Part shown: piece by piece, positions 44,293-59,617 of the stretch
How the letters are laid out: each line of letters opens with the position of its first letter
Position numbering within the stretch: position 1 is the stretch's first letter
NCBI GenBank assembly: GCA_039192165.1
Contig: JBCCXD010000009.1
Coordinates: forward strand, 74,051 to 138,050
Direction of reading: 5' to 3'
Source: Dinoroseobacter sp039192165
GTDB taxonomy: Bacteria; Pseudomonadota; Alphaproteobacteria; Rhodobacterales; Rhodobacteraceae
Length of the DNA stretch: 64,000 nt
Notes under the pieces: generated by a model
What the model was told of the DNA's origin: nothing
The model's database searches: none
What the model saw: only the letters and a program-made list of their open reading frames with translations
Made by a program: the position numbers and the translations under genes

Positions 44293-45048
44293 ATGGCAAA
44301 ACCTCTTATGGCGAAAGCGACAGCGGTCTGGCTGGTCGATAACACAACGCTCAGCTTCAAGCAGATCGCCGATTTCTGTGATCTTCATGAACTTGAAGTG
44401 CAGGGGATTGCCGACGGGGATGTTGCCGCGGGCGTTAAGGGCTTTGATCCCATCGCGAACAATCAGCTCGAGCAGTCAGAAATCGAAAAGGCTGAGGCCG
44501 ATCCTGCTTATAAGCTGCAACTCAAGTATAACCCTGCCGCTGCTGGCGAAGAAAAGCGTCGTGGGCCTCGCTACACGCCGCTTTCCAAACGTCAGGACCG
44601 ACCTGCCGCTATTTTGTGGCTGGTAAAGTTCCACCCGGAGCTGACCGATGGGCAGATTTCCAAGCTTGTGGGAACCACCAAGCCAACAATTCAGGCGATC
44701 CGCGAGCGTACCCATTGGAATATCCAGAATATCCAGCCGATCGACCCCGTCGCTCTCGGTCTTTGCAAACAATCTGAGCTGGACGCAGCAGTACAGAAAG
44801 CGGGAGCGAAGAAAGCTCGCGAAGGCGATCTGATGAGCGATGACGAGCGCCGCAAGCTGGTCTCGACCGAGCAGAGCCTGGGTATGGACACCGAGCCAAA
44901 GATCCCGACGGCAATCTCCGGTCTTGAGAGTTTCACTTTGCTTGGCGGAGAAGAAGAAGCAGAAGAGAACAAAAGCGATCTTGTTGACGCCGACAGTCTC
45001 TTCAATCTTCCGAGCGATAGCGACACGGATGAAGACGAACAGCCCTGA
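44293..45048 (+). CDS. trcR: Cell-cycle transcriptional regulator TrcR family (DUF1013)
   Basis: The 251-residue product starts MAKPLMAKATAVWLVDNTTL and contains a helix-turn-helix-like FKQIADFCDLHELEVQGIAD. A second region, ILWLVKFHPELTDGQISKLV followed by GTTKPTIQAIRERTHWN, also looks like a helix-turn-helix. The C-terminal 50 residues are acidic. This is the DUF1013 family, annotated in alphaproteobacteria as the cell-cycle regulator TrcR. ATG at 44293 has GGAG upstream. It lies 74 nt upstream of secE, an arrangement that seems common in this group. Confidence 0.88.
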   Translation: MAKPLMAKATAVWLVDNTTLSFKQIADFCDLHELEVQGIADGDVAAGVKGFDPIANNQLEQSEIEKAEADPAYKLQLKYNPAAAGEEKRRGPRYTPLSKRQDRPAAILWLVKFHPELTDGQISKLVGTTKPTIQAIRERTHWNIQNIQPIDPVALGLCKQSELDAAVQKAGAKKAREGDLMSDDERRKLVSTEQSLGMDTEPKIPTAISGLESFTLLGGEEEAEENKSDLVDADSLFNLPSDSDTDEDEQP

Positions 45049-45061
45049 GCGCGGCTGAGCC

Positions 45062-45090
45062 TTGAAAAGAAGGGGTAGAACGCGTATCTG
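45062..45090 (+). promoter_or_regulatory. Possible sigma-70 promoter for secE
   Basis: TTGAAA (45062-45067), 17-nt spacer, TATCTG (45085-45090), 32 nt before the secE start. It is a fair match to the housekeeping consensus in the short gap after trcR. Confidence 0.4.
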
Positions 45091-45122
45091 CCCCGTATTC
45101 GGACCATGTCAGGATAGACCCT

Positions 45123-45323
45123 ATGGCAACGACAAATCCCCTTCAGTTTCTTCAGCAGGTTCGTGCTGAGGTTTCCAAGGTTACCTGGCCGACCCGGCGC
45201 GAGGTGATGCTGACATCCGTCATGGTGTTCATCATGGCAGTGCTGACCGCGATCTTTTTCTTTTTCGTGGATTGGATGATCCGCACCGGTCTTCAGGCGG
45301 TCCTGGGCTTCTTTGGGTCTTAA
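45123..45323 (+). CDS. secE: Preprotein translocase subunit SecE
   Basis: This is the small essential subunit of the SecYEG channel. It has 66 residues, the short single-helix form usual outside enteric bacteria. VRAEVSKVTWPTRREVMLT is the conserved amphipathic segment and one membrane helix follows (about 33-55). It is separated from nusG by 220 nt that contain a terminator-like hairpin. Confidence 0.96.
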   Translation: MATTNPLQFLQQVRAEVSKVTWPTRREVMLTSVMVFIMAVLTAIFFFFVDWMIRTGLQAVLGFFGS

Positions 45324-45414
45324 GCTTTCCTGCATAGCTTTGGCGTCGAAATCGGCGAAACGGCTGTTGAAATCGCTGCACTCTGGGGCTACACGCCACA
45401 CTCATCCAAAAAAC

Positions 45415-45449
45415 CAGCGTACTCCGATTCGAGCGGCACGCTGATTTTT
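45415..45449 (+). terminator. Terminator-like hairpin between secE and nusG
   Basis: CAGCGT (45415-45420) and ACGCTG (45438-45443) pair, with CCG/CGG able to extend the stem inside, followed by ATTTTT. It lies 92 nt after the secE stop and 95 nt before nusG. It suggests partial termination or attenuation within the operon. In the remaining gap, TTGAAA/TAGAGA with an 18-nt spacer (about 45484-45513) is a weak candidate for a nusG promoter. Confidence 0.6.
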
Positions 45450-45543
45450 GTTGGGAAAACGCCTGTTTCTGCAGGTCACACTTTGAAATTAGGGGCTTTG
45501 CTCCGTTAGAGACGCCCGGACTGGGCAGCAAGGATCGAGCGAG

Positions 45544-46077
45544 ATGGCGAAACGGTGGTATTCGGTAAGCGTTCTCTCGAACTTCGAGAAGAAGATTGCC
45601 GAGCAGATCCGTCATGCTGTGGACGAAGCCGGTCTCCAGGAGGAGATCGAAGAGGTGCTCGTGCCAACTGAGGAAGTTATCGAAGTACGCCGCGGCAAGA
45701 AGGTCACGGCAGAGCGACGTTTTATGCCTGGCTATGTGCTTGTCCGGATGGATATGACCGATCAGGGCTATCACCTGATCAACAATATCAATCGTGTGAC
45801 CGGTTTCCTTGGCCCGCAGGGCCGCCCGATGCCGATGCGCGACGACGAGGTAAACCAGATCCTGAACCGGGTCGAAGAAGGTGCAGAAGCACCACGCTCG
45901 CTGATCACCTTTGATATTGGCGAAGAGGTCAGTGTTACCGATGGTCCGTTCGAAGGTTTCTCCGGTTCGGTCGAAGAAGTCGACGACGAGAACAGCCGTC
46001 TGAAAGTAACGGTTTCGATTTTTGGCCGGGCGACCCCGGTCGAATTGGAATTCACCCAGGTCGCGAAGCAGACCTGA
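45544..46077 (+). CDS. nusG: Transcription termination/antitermination protein NusG
   Basis: NusG binds RNA polymerase and couples it to Rho or the ribosome. It has 177 residues: an N-terminal NGN domain (RWYSVSVLSNFEKKIAEQI, FMPGYVLVRMDM) and a C-terminal KOW domain (VTDGPFEGFSGSVEEVD). AAGGA stands 9 nt before the ATG. rplK follows after 103 nt. Confidence 0.97.
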   Translation: MAKRWYSVSVLSNFEKKIAEQIRHAVDEAGLQEEIEEVLVPTEEVIEVRRGKKVTAERRFMPGYVLVRMDMTDQGYHLINNINRVTGFLGPQGRPMPMRDDEVNQILNRVEEGAEAPRSLITFDIGEEVSVTDGPFEGFSGSVEEVDDENSRLKVTVSIFGRATPVELEFTQVAKQT

Positions 46078-46180
46078 GGTGGCAAGCGTGGGAGGTGCGG
46101 CGCGCGCGCGTGTCCGGCCGAACCACGACAACAGAGCCCTGCTGACGCGTCGGCGTGGGTGTTGAAAAAGGAGAGGCCAA

Positions 46181-46633
46181 ATGGCCAAGAAGCTTGTTGG
46201 CAGCATGAAGCTGCAGATCCCGGCCGGTCAGGCCAACCCGTCGCCGCCTGTAGGCCCGGCGCTGGGCCAGCGCGGGATCAACATTATGGAGTTCTGTAAA
46301 GCGTTTAACGCCAAAACGCAGGACATGGAGCAGGGTGCCCCATGCCCGACCGTGATCCAGTATTATCAGGACAAGTCCTTCACAATGGACATCAAGACGC
46401 CGCCGGCGTCGTACTATCTGAAAAAGGCCGCTGGCCTGAAGCCAGTCGGTAAGCGGAACCGCCCGAGAGGCGCTGAAAATCCGGGTCGGGAAACGGTGGC
46501 CTTTGTGACACCTGCACAGGTGCGCGAGATCGCTGAAGCCAAGATGCGCGACCTCAACGCCAACGACGTTGAGTCTGCTATGCAGATCATTCTCGGCTCC
46601 GCGAAGTCGATGGGTATCGAGGTGAAAGGGTAA
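46181..46633 (+). CDS. rplK: 50S ribosomal protein L11
   Basis: L11 is part of the GTPase-associated centre. The product has 150 residues. The N-terminal proline-rich AGQANPSPPVGPALGQRG and FCKAFNAKT are canonical. It is about eight residues longer than the E. coli protein because of an Arg/Gly/Pro-rich stretch (KPVGKRNRPRGAENPGRE, about 87-104) in the linker before the rRNA-binding domain. rplA starts 3 nt after the stop. Confidence 0.96.
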   Translation: MAKKLVGSMKLQIPAGQANPSPPVGPALGQRGINIMEFCKAFNAKTQDMEQGAPCPTVIQYYQDKSFTMDIKTPPASYYLKKAAGLKPVGKRNRPRGAENPGRETVAFVTPAQVREIAEAKMRDLNANDVESAMQIILGSAKSMGIEVKG

Positions 46634-46636
46634 GTC

Positions 46637-47338
46637 ATGGCAAAGCTCGGAAAACGCACCCTCGCGGCCCGCGAAGCCTTCGCCGGCAAGGACAATGTGA
46701 CGGTTGAAGAAGCCGTGGACCTGATCAAGGCGAGCGCGTCCGCCAAGTTCGACGAAACCGTCGAGATCGCAATGAACCTGGGGGTCGACCCACGTCATGC
46801 GGACCAGATGGTGCGCGGCGTAGTCAGCCTGCCCAACGGCACCGGAAAATCCGTGCGTGTCGCAGTGTTCGCGCGCGGCCCCAAAGCGGATGAGGCCAAG
46901 GAAGCCGGCGCGGATATCGTTGGCGCAGAAGACCTGATGGAAACCGTTCAGGGCGGTACGATCGAGTTCGATCGCTGCATTGCGACCCCTGATATGATGC
47001 CAATCGTCGGTCGTCTGGGTAAGGTGCTTGGACCCCGCAACCTGATGCCAAACCCCAAGGTCGGCACCGTGACCATGGACGTCAAACAAGCTGTGCAGGA
47101 CGCCAAGGGCGGTCAGGTGCAGTTCAAGGCCGAAAAAGCAGGCGTCGTTCATGCCGGGATCGGCAAAGCGTCGTTCGAACCAGGGAAACTGGCCGAGAAC
47201 GTGCGCGCCTTCGTGGATGCCGTGGCTAAGGCCAAACCGACCGGTGCCAAGGGCGCCTATATGCAGAAAATCGCGCTGAGCTCCACAATGGGGCCCGGTG
47301 TCACGGTTGCAATCGACAACGCGACCGGAAACGATTGA
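46637..47338 (+). CDS. rplA: 50S ribosomal protein L1
   Basis: L1 forms the mobile L1 stalk and represses its own operon by binding mRNA. It has 233 residues. FDETVEIAMNLGVDPRHADQ and LGPRNLMPNPKVGTVT are family signatures. It directly follows rplK. Downstream a 12-bp hairpin is followed by 600 nt without an intact gene before rplJ. Confidence 0.97.
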   Translation: MAKLGKRTLAAREAFAGKDNVTVEEAVDLIKASASAKFDETVEIAMNLGVDPRHADQMVRGVVSLPNGTGKSVRVAVFARGPKADEAKEAGADIVGAEDLMETVQGGTIEFDRCIATPDMMPIVGRLGKVLGPRNLMPNPKVGTVTMDVKQAVQDAKGGQVQFKAEKAGVVHAGIGKASFEPGKLAENVRAFVDAVAKAKPTGAKGAYMQKIALSSTMGPGVTVAIDNATGND

Positions 47339-47346
47339 TCTTGATT

Positions 47347-47375
47347 GCAGCGCGAGGCGTCAAGCCTTGCGCTGC
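47347..47375. repeat. 12-bp hairpin just after rplA
   Basis: GCAGCGCGAGGC (47347-47358) pairs with GCCTTGCGCTGC (47364-47375) with one G-T wobble and a 5-nt loop. No T run follows on either strand. It starts 8 nt after the rplA stop and could be an mRNA 3'-end or processing structure. Confidence 0.6.
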
Positions 47376-47789
47376 AGCCGTCCCAGAAGCCCAAGGGCTA
47401 TTATTCCTATCCCGGGCAGTACACTCTGAAGTTGTGCACACGGGTGATGGGTTTTGAGGAGGCGATGGACCTCGCCCGCAACTGCACCGGCTATACAATT
47501 CTGGTACCAACAAAATGGCCGGCTCCTGGTACACTTTCTTTGCATCCCGCAACGACATCTCAAACGGATCGCCGGGTCCGAAGTCCCGTCTGACCTGCAA
47601 GCCAAGATGCGTCCTCTAGCAGGCGCCTGGTACGACCAGTCCTATTTTCTGGAACAGACGCCCGGGAAAAAGCGAAAACCACACCTCCTTAATTTGATGA
47701 CCATAATGCTTGGCATTCGGCAGACGTGAGTTTAAGGGTCAAGCCCTGTCGGCAAAGCGATTCGCGTTGCCGTCTTTCGTCCAAGACGG
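47376..47789. other. Gap between rplA and the L10 leader with broken coding-like sequence
   Basis: No intact gene is seen. On the plus strand three consecutive stretches in different frames read like protein: about 47403-47514 (YPGQYTLKLCTRVMGFEEAM), 47515-47600 (MAGSWYTFFASRNDISNG) and 47590-47680 (VPSDLQAKMRPLAGAWYDQS). Each step shifts the frame by one, as expected of a decayed gene with two frameshifts. No homologue is known to me and this may be chance. Confidence 0.3.
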
Positions 47790-47966
47790 TGGGTAGAGGG
47801 CAACCTCGGTAATTCCTGCCTGAGACGGGATCAGACAGTTTCCCATCGCTCGCACCCGTTGAGCGCTTGGGCGTTGTTGGCTCCCGTTTACGTTGCGGAC
47901 CAACATCGCCGGAGCGATCCGGTATTGAACTGAGCCGAGGGAGAGATCCCTCATACTTGGAGTGAA
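47790..47966 (+). promoter_or_regulatory. Ribosomal L10 leader upstream of rplJ
   Basis: The 180 nt before rplJ contain the pattern AATTCCTGCCTGAGACGGGA, a short loop, and TCCCATCGCTCGC, which is how the L10(L12)4-binding mRNA leader appears in alphaproteobacteria. A small hairpin GAGGG...CCCTC follows near the ribosome-binding site. Excess L10-L12 complex would bind here and repress rplJL translation. Exact boundaries are approximate and a covariance-model search would fix them. Confidence 0.65.
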
Positions 47967-47969
47967 ACT

Positions 47970-48488
47970 GTGGATAGAGCCCAGAAAGAGAAAGTGGTCG
48001 AAGAACTCGGCCAGATCTTCGAAAGCTCTGGCGTGGTCGTGGTTGCACACTACGCAGGTCTCACGGTGGCTGAGATGCAGGACTTCCGCGCGCGCATGCG
48101 TGAGGCGGGGGCTTCCGTACGCGTTGCCAAGAACAAGCTCGCCAAGATCGCCCTTGAAGGCAAGCCGAATGCAAAGATCGGCGATTTGCTGAATGGGATG
48201 ACCGTTCTCGCCTTCTCCGAAGACCCTGTGGCAGCAGCCAAGGTCGCGGAAGAGTACGCCAAAGAAAACGACAAATATGTCGTTCTCGGCGGTGCCATGG
48301 GTGAGGATTATCTGGATCCGGCTGGTGTGAAAGCCGTCGCTGCGATGCCGTCGCGTGAAGAGCTTATTGCTCAGATCGTTACGTGCCTCGGAGCGCCTGC
48401 TTCGAACATTGCCGGTGCCATTGGCGCGCCTGCTTCGAATATCGCAAGCATCCTGTCAACGATCGAGGAGAAGGCCGAAGCGGCCTGA
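47970..48488 (+). CDS. rplJ: 50S ribosomal protein L10
   Basis: L10 anchors the L7/L12 stalk and acts as the autoregulator through the leader upstream. It has 172 residues and starts with GTG (DRAQKEKVVEELGQIFESSG). VRVAKNKLAKIALEG is the rRNA-binding part. The C-terminal helix that binds L12 dimers includes an unusual short repeat, GAPASNIAGAI / GAPASNIASIL. Confidence 0.97.
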   Translation: MDRAQKEKVVEELGQIFESSGVVVVAHYAGLTVAEMQDFRARMREAGASVRVAKNKLAKIALEGKPNAKIGDLLNGMTVLAFSEDPVAAAKVAEEYAKENDKYVVLGGAMGEDYLDPAGVKAVAAMPSREELIAQIVTCLGAPASNIAGAIGAPASNIASILSTIEEKAEAA

Positions 48489-48557
48489 TCCCGCTGAGAT
48501 CTGCGTAGAGTTAGTCGCTCTGCGTTGGAACACACTTATACAGACGGAAACAGTAAA

Positions 48558-48941
48558 ATGGCTGACCTGAAAAAACTGGCTGAAGAGATCGTTGGTCTGA
48601 CGCTTCTCGAAGCACAAGAACTGAAAACCATCCTGAAGGACGAGTACGGCATTGAACCCGCAGCGGGCGGTGCCGTTATGGTTGCAGGCGGTGCAGGCGG
48701 CGACGCCGGCGGCGCAGCGGCTGAAGAGAAGTCCGAATTTGACGTGATCCTGAAAGCCGCTGGCGACAAGAAGATCAACGTCATCAAGGAAGTCCGCGCC
48801 ATCACCGGTCTGGGTCTGAAAGAAGCCAAGGACCTGGTCGAAGCTGGCGGCAAGGCCGTCAAAGAAGGCGTCGACAAAGCCGAAGCGGAAGAGATCAAAG
48901 GCAAGCTGGAAGCAGCTGGTGCCGAGGTCGAACTCAAGTAA
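48558..48941 (+). CDS. rplL: 50S ribosomal protein L7/L12
   Basis: This is the stalk protein that recruits translation factors. It has 127 residues: an N-terminal dimerisation domain (LKKLAEEIVGLTLLEAQEL), an Ala/Gly-rich hinge (about 37-55) and a C-terminal domain with KINVIKEVRAITGLGLKEAK. ATG at 48558 gives the standard start; 11 codons upstream are open but not conserved. A strong terminator follows. Confidence 0.98.
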   Translation: MADLKKLAEEIVGLTLLEAQELKTILKDEYGIEPAAGGAVMVAGGAGGDAGGAAAEEKSEFDVILKAAGDKKINVIKEVRAITGLGLKEAKDLVEAGGKAVKEGVDKAEAEEIKGKLEAAGAEVELK

Positions 48942-48965
48942 TTCGGGTCACAGACCGGAATGCAA

Positions 48966-48999
48966 AAGGGCCGCGATGTCGCGGCCCTTATTGTTTTTT
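48966..48999 (+). terminator. Strong terminator after rplL
   Basis: A perfect 11-bp stem AAGGGCCGCGA / TCGCGGCCCTT has a 2-nt loop as drawn (4 nt or more in practice) and is followed by ATTGTTTTTT. It starts 25 nt after the rplL stop, so rplJL transcription is largely ended here and rpoBC must depend on read-through or its own promoter. Confidence 0.9.
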
Positions 49000-49247
49000 G
49001 GCATGATGATCCAAAACTACGGGAGCCTACCAAAAATAAACGACCTGCGTATGCGGTCCGAAGAACATATAAACTGACGCATCCGTTACGCCTAAAACAC
49101 TCATGCGTGCTGTCCTGACGCCGTAATTCTGCCACTGTATGCGAACATTATCGCAATCGACAGAATTTGCCTTGCGCCAAAAGCCGACCGTAGCGCCAAC
49201 ACTGACGCTTGGAGGCCCTAGATCAGTTGGCGGCAATGGGAGTGAAT
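49000..49247. other. Gap after rplL terminator with a protein-like minus-strand frame
   Basis: No plus-strand gene is seen. On the minus strand a frame from about 49278 down to a stop at 49027 reads like the end of a protein (NSVDCDNVRIQWQNYGVR, then ASVYMFFGPHTQVVYFW). Its only starts are TTG codons (49257, 49236) without a ribosome-binding site. It may be the remnant of a gene cut by arrival of the neighbour, or an unusual small gene. The base composition is visibly lower in G+C than the ribosomal genes around. Confidence 0.35.
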
Positions 49248-50444
49248 ATGCGCGCAACTTTGAAACGGCACCTGCAGCTTATTTCGATAGTTTCGATTGG
49301 GGCGATGGCCCATGGTGCGCAGTCCCAAGAGAGCGCGGCGACCAAGATGCTGGTCGCGGAACTGAGTATCATGGCGGCAAAGGAGAAAAAGGTCGCTGTT
49401 TTAGAGGGACGCCTCCAGCTTCTATTTGACCTGTCAGACCTGGATGCAGATGGGGTGGTGACCGTGGCCGACGCTGTCGCGGCAAATCAGTTGCGCTCAG
49501 TCGCGTCTCGAAAATCCGCTCATGAGACATGGGCGCAGCATAATTTGAACGGCGACATGACAGTTACAGCTGCGGAAATCGCACAAACAGTTCGGCAGCA
49601 GGCAGTTAACAATGCTGTTAAGGCTACTGGGAACATACCGCCCGACCCCAGCGCAGTCGACGAAGCTCTCGCTTTGTTAATGGCTAAGAAATACAAAAAA
49701 TTGATTGATCCGAACGGCGATGGCGATGTTTCGTATCAGGAGCTGCTTGACGTTACTTTGGCCGAGTACCCCTCAGACCTTGAGCCCTTGGCTAATCGAA
49801 AAAGACCGTTCGCGAAGCTCGCGGTTCGACCGGCCTTCGATACTGACGGAAATGGTATCGTCAATCGTACAGAGTACGAAAGTCAAGTCGAAGCTGCGTT
49901 GAAGCTTGTAAACCCGAACAACAATCGCCGGGTAAGCAAGAGCGAGCTGGATGGTGTCAAGAGCGTGGCCGATCAGGGAAGACTCCTTGCGAAGCGCGCG
50001 CCGACCTGGCTTGCGGTCGCCATGGGAGAAAGTGCCGAACCACAACCGATGCCAAGTGGGCCCGCGCCGCCGCTAAACATGAAGTTCTTGGTGCGCATGG
50101 GAAGTGACAGGGACGATGTCCTCGGCGGGACCACGGGCCCAGATGTTTTCCGTGGTGCCAAAGGCAACGATCGACTGATCGGACACGAGGGAGAAGACAA
50201 CTATTTTTTCGCCCCGGGGGATGGTCACGATATTATCGAAGACGTCGGAAGTAGTGGCAACATCGTCCGGTTCATTTCTGGTGTTGCCGCGACAGAGCTG
50301 ACGCGCTCCCAGGAGAGTGGTGCAGATGGATCGAGTGATCTGGTAATCGGATACGGTCAAAATGATACCATCCGTATCGTAGGCTGGTTCGACTGGCCGA
50401 AAGATATCCGTGATGCTTGGAAGTTCGAGTACTTATCGCCTTGA
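49248..50444 (+). CDS. Secreted EF-hand / RTX hybrid calcium-binding protein
   Basis: The 398-residue protein is of unknown function. A signal peptide covers about residues 1-27 (LQLISIVSIGAMAHGAQSQ). Five EF-hand-like loops follow: DLDADGVVTVAD (64-75), a degenerate one at 99-110, DPNGDGDVSYQE (154-165, canonical), DTDGNGIVNRTE (198-209, canonical) and a degenerate one at 222-233. After a Pro-rich linker (265-276) come RTX-type nonapeptides (285-328; GSDRDDVLG, GAKGNDRLI, GHEGEDNYF). The C-terminal segment (335-398; NIVRFISGVAAT, DLVIGYGQNDTIRIVGWF) resembles the domain that often follows RTX repeats. ATG at 49248 has GGGAG upstream. It sits between rplL and rpoB, which is abnormal for this operon, and its codon use is less GC-biased. 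Confidence 0.8.
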   Translation: MRATLKRHLQLISIVSIGAMAHGAQSQESAATKMLVAELSIMAAKEKKVAVLEGRLQLLFDLSDLDADGVVTVADAVAANQLRSVASRKSAHETWAQHNLNGDMTVTAAEIAQTVRQQAVNNAVKATGNIPPDPSAVDEALALLMAKKYKKLIDPNGDGDVSYQELLDVTLAEYPSDLEPLANRKRPFAKLAVRPAFDTDGNGIVNRTEYESQVEAALKLVNPNNNRRVSKSELDGVKSVADQGRLLAKRAPTWLAVAMGESAEPQPMPSGPAPPLNMKFLVRMGSDRDDVLGGTTGPDVFRGAKGNDRLIGHEGEDNYFFAPGDGHDIIEDVGSSGNIVRFISGVAATELTRSQESGADGSSDLVIGYGQNDTIRIVGWFDWPKDIRDAWKFEYLSP

Positions 50445-50653
50445 CTTGGGGTTGATGGCCTTACTCGCGATGTGCGAACCAATAAAGGCCGAGGCACGCA
50501 AGTAGTAATGCGCTTAACTTGTCTTCGACGGGCCTACGCGGCGGCAGACCACCTTGGCTGGCTATTGCTCACAAGCTTTGCGAGCGTCGAAGTAGCTTTT
50601 TACAAAGCTTAAGGTTGCGCTCAGGGCCTTCGTGACCTACGTACCACAGCGTT

Positions 50654-50690
50654 AAGGGAGCGCGCGATTCGCACGCCCCTTATTCGTTTT
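50654..50690 (+). terminator. Possible terminator downstream of the EF-hand/RTX gene
   Basis: AAGGG and CCCTT pair, then GCG/CGC twice with one bulged A and one mismatch, followed by ATTCGTTTT. It is 210 nt after the gene's stop. The distance makes it less certain as that gene's terminator. Confidence 0.5.
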
Positions 50691-50934
50691 CGGCAGGAAG
50701 GAGTTCCACGACCCCACCAAAGCAGGCCTGCCCTCCATAGAAAGTCGCTGAAAAGGCCCCGTGAATCAAGGGTGCCATTGCCGCAGCGAGTTCCTCTGAA
50801 TGGCAAAGTCGAGCGACTTTACAAACTATCTGGCCCTTTGATGGGCCGACAATCAGGCTGGGGCCGAAAAACGGTGCCCAGCTGATCCTGTCTTGGCAAA
50901 GCCCCGAATGACATGGGCTTTCCCTGGATAGGGT
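50680..50934 (-). pseudogene. Possible gene remnant (C-terminal fragment) upstream of rpoB
   Basis: On the minus strand 84 sense codons run from just after a stop at 50937 to TAA at 50680. The last 60 read like protein: SWAPFFGPSLIVGPSKGQIV, then HSEELAAAMAPLIHGAFSAT and FYGGQACFGGVVELLPAENE. There is no ATG, GTG or TTG start before an internal ATG at 50778, so it cannot be expressed whole. It could be a 3' fragment left by rearrangement, or chance. Confidence 0.3.
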
Positions 50935-51056
50935 TCACGGTTCGGGCGCGCGCCCGTGGGACGGCGCGCAGGGATTGGACCGACCCCATCTGACCCGGCG
51001 ACGCGCCCCTTTCCCCCAAGGAGCGCAGCGTTGAGATGCAAGAGGATACAGCGCGC

Positions 51057-55193
<4,137 letters not shown>

Positions 55194-55203
55194 CGGGACC
55201 AAT

Positions 55204-55225
55204 GCGGCGGGTTTGACCCCGCCGC
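55204..55225. repeat. GC-rich palindrome between rpoB and rpoC
   Basis: GCGGCGGG (55204-55211) and CCCGCCGC (55218-55225) pair around TTTGAC. No T run follows. It resembles the stem between fusA and tuf (CGGCGGGG...CCCCGCC). It may be an mRNA-stability element or a dispersed repeat of this genome. Confidence 0.6.
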
Positions 55226-55264
55226 GCCCGACCTCTCCCAACGCCCCAATTCAAGGAATTGAAC

Positions 55265-59509
<4,245 letters not shown>

Positions 59510-59537
59510 TCGCAGCCACTGTTTTCTGAAGAAACTG

Positions 59538-59570
59538 ACCCCCGGGCCCAGTGTGGCCCGGGGGTTTTTC
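59538..59570 (+). terminator. Strong terminator after rpoC
   Basis: An 11-bp stem ACCCCCGGGCC / GGCCCGGGGGT has a 6-nt loop and is followed by a T run (TTTTTCTTT). It starts 29 nt after the rpoC stop and ends the rpoBC transcript. Confidence 0.92.
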
Positions 59571-59617
59571 TTTGTCTGCGCTTGCGGTGCGCGCGTGCGT
59601 GATGCAAGGCGGGCGAG

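Larger units (their letters stand above)
50445..51056. other. 612-nt gap before rpoB, with hairpin and minus-strand remnant
   Basis: No intact gene is seen. A hairpin with T run lies at 50654-50690 and a minus-strand frame without a start codon at 50680-50934. The last 100 nt before rpoB are GC-rich with CGCGCGCCCG repeats, as in an rpoB leader. No -35/-10 pair of good quality was found for rpoB. Plus-strand open frames are short and not protein-like. Confidence 0.5.

Noticed and set aside
45049..45122. tRNA-Trp expected before secE in some relatives
   Set aside because: The 74-nt gap does not fold as a tRNA and has no CCA or T-loop sequence; no tRNA was recognised elsewhere in the window.
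45232..46206. 324-codon frame antisense to nusG
   Set aside because: It is a shadow of the nusG codon bias, spanning the secE end and intergenic DNA without a start signal or recognisable protein features.
47360..47605. Minus-strand frame ending LPGIGIIALGLLGRLQRKA, like a PEP-CTERM or VPLPA sorting signal
   Set aside because: The rest of the frame has no signal peptide or coherent sequence, the sorting motif is only partial, and its end falls within the hairpin after rplA.
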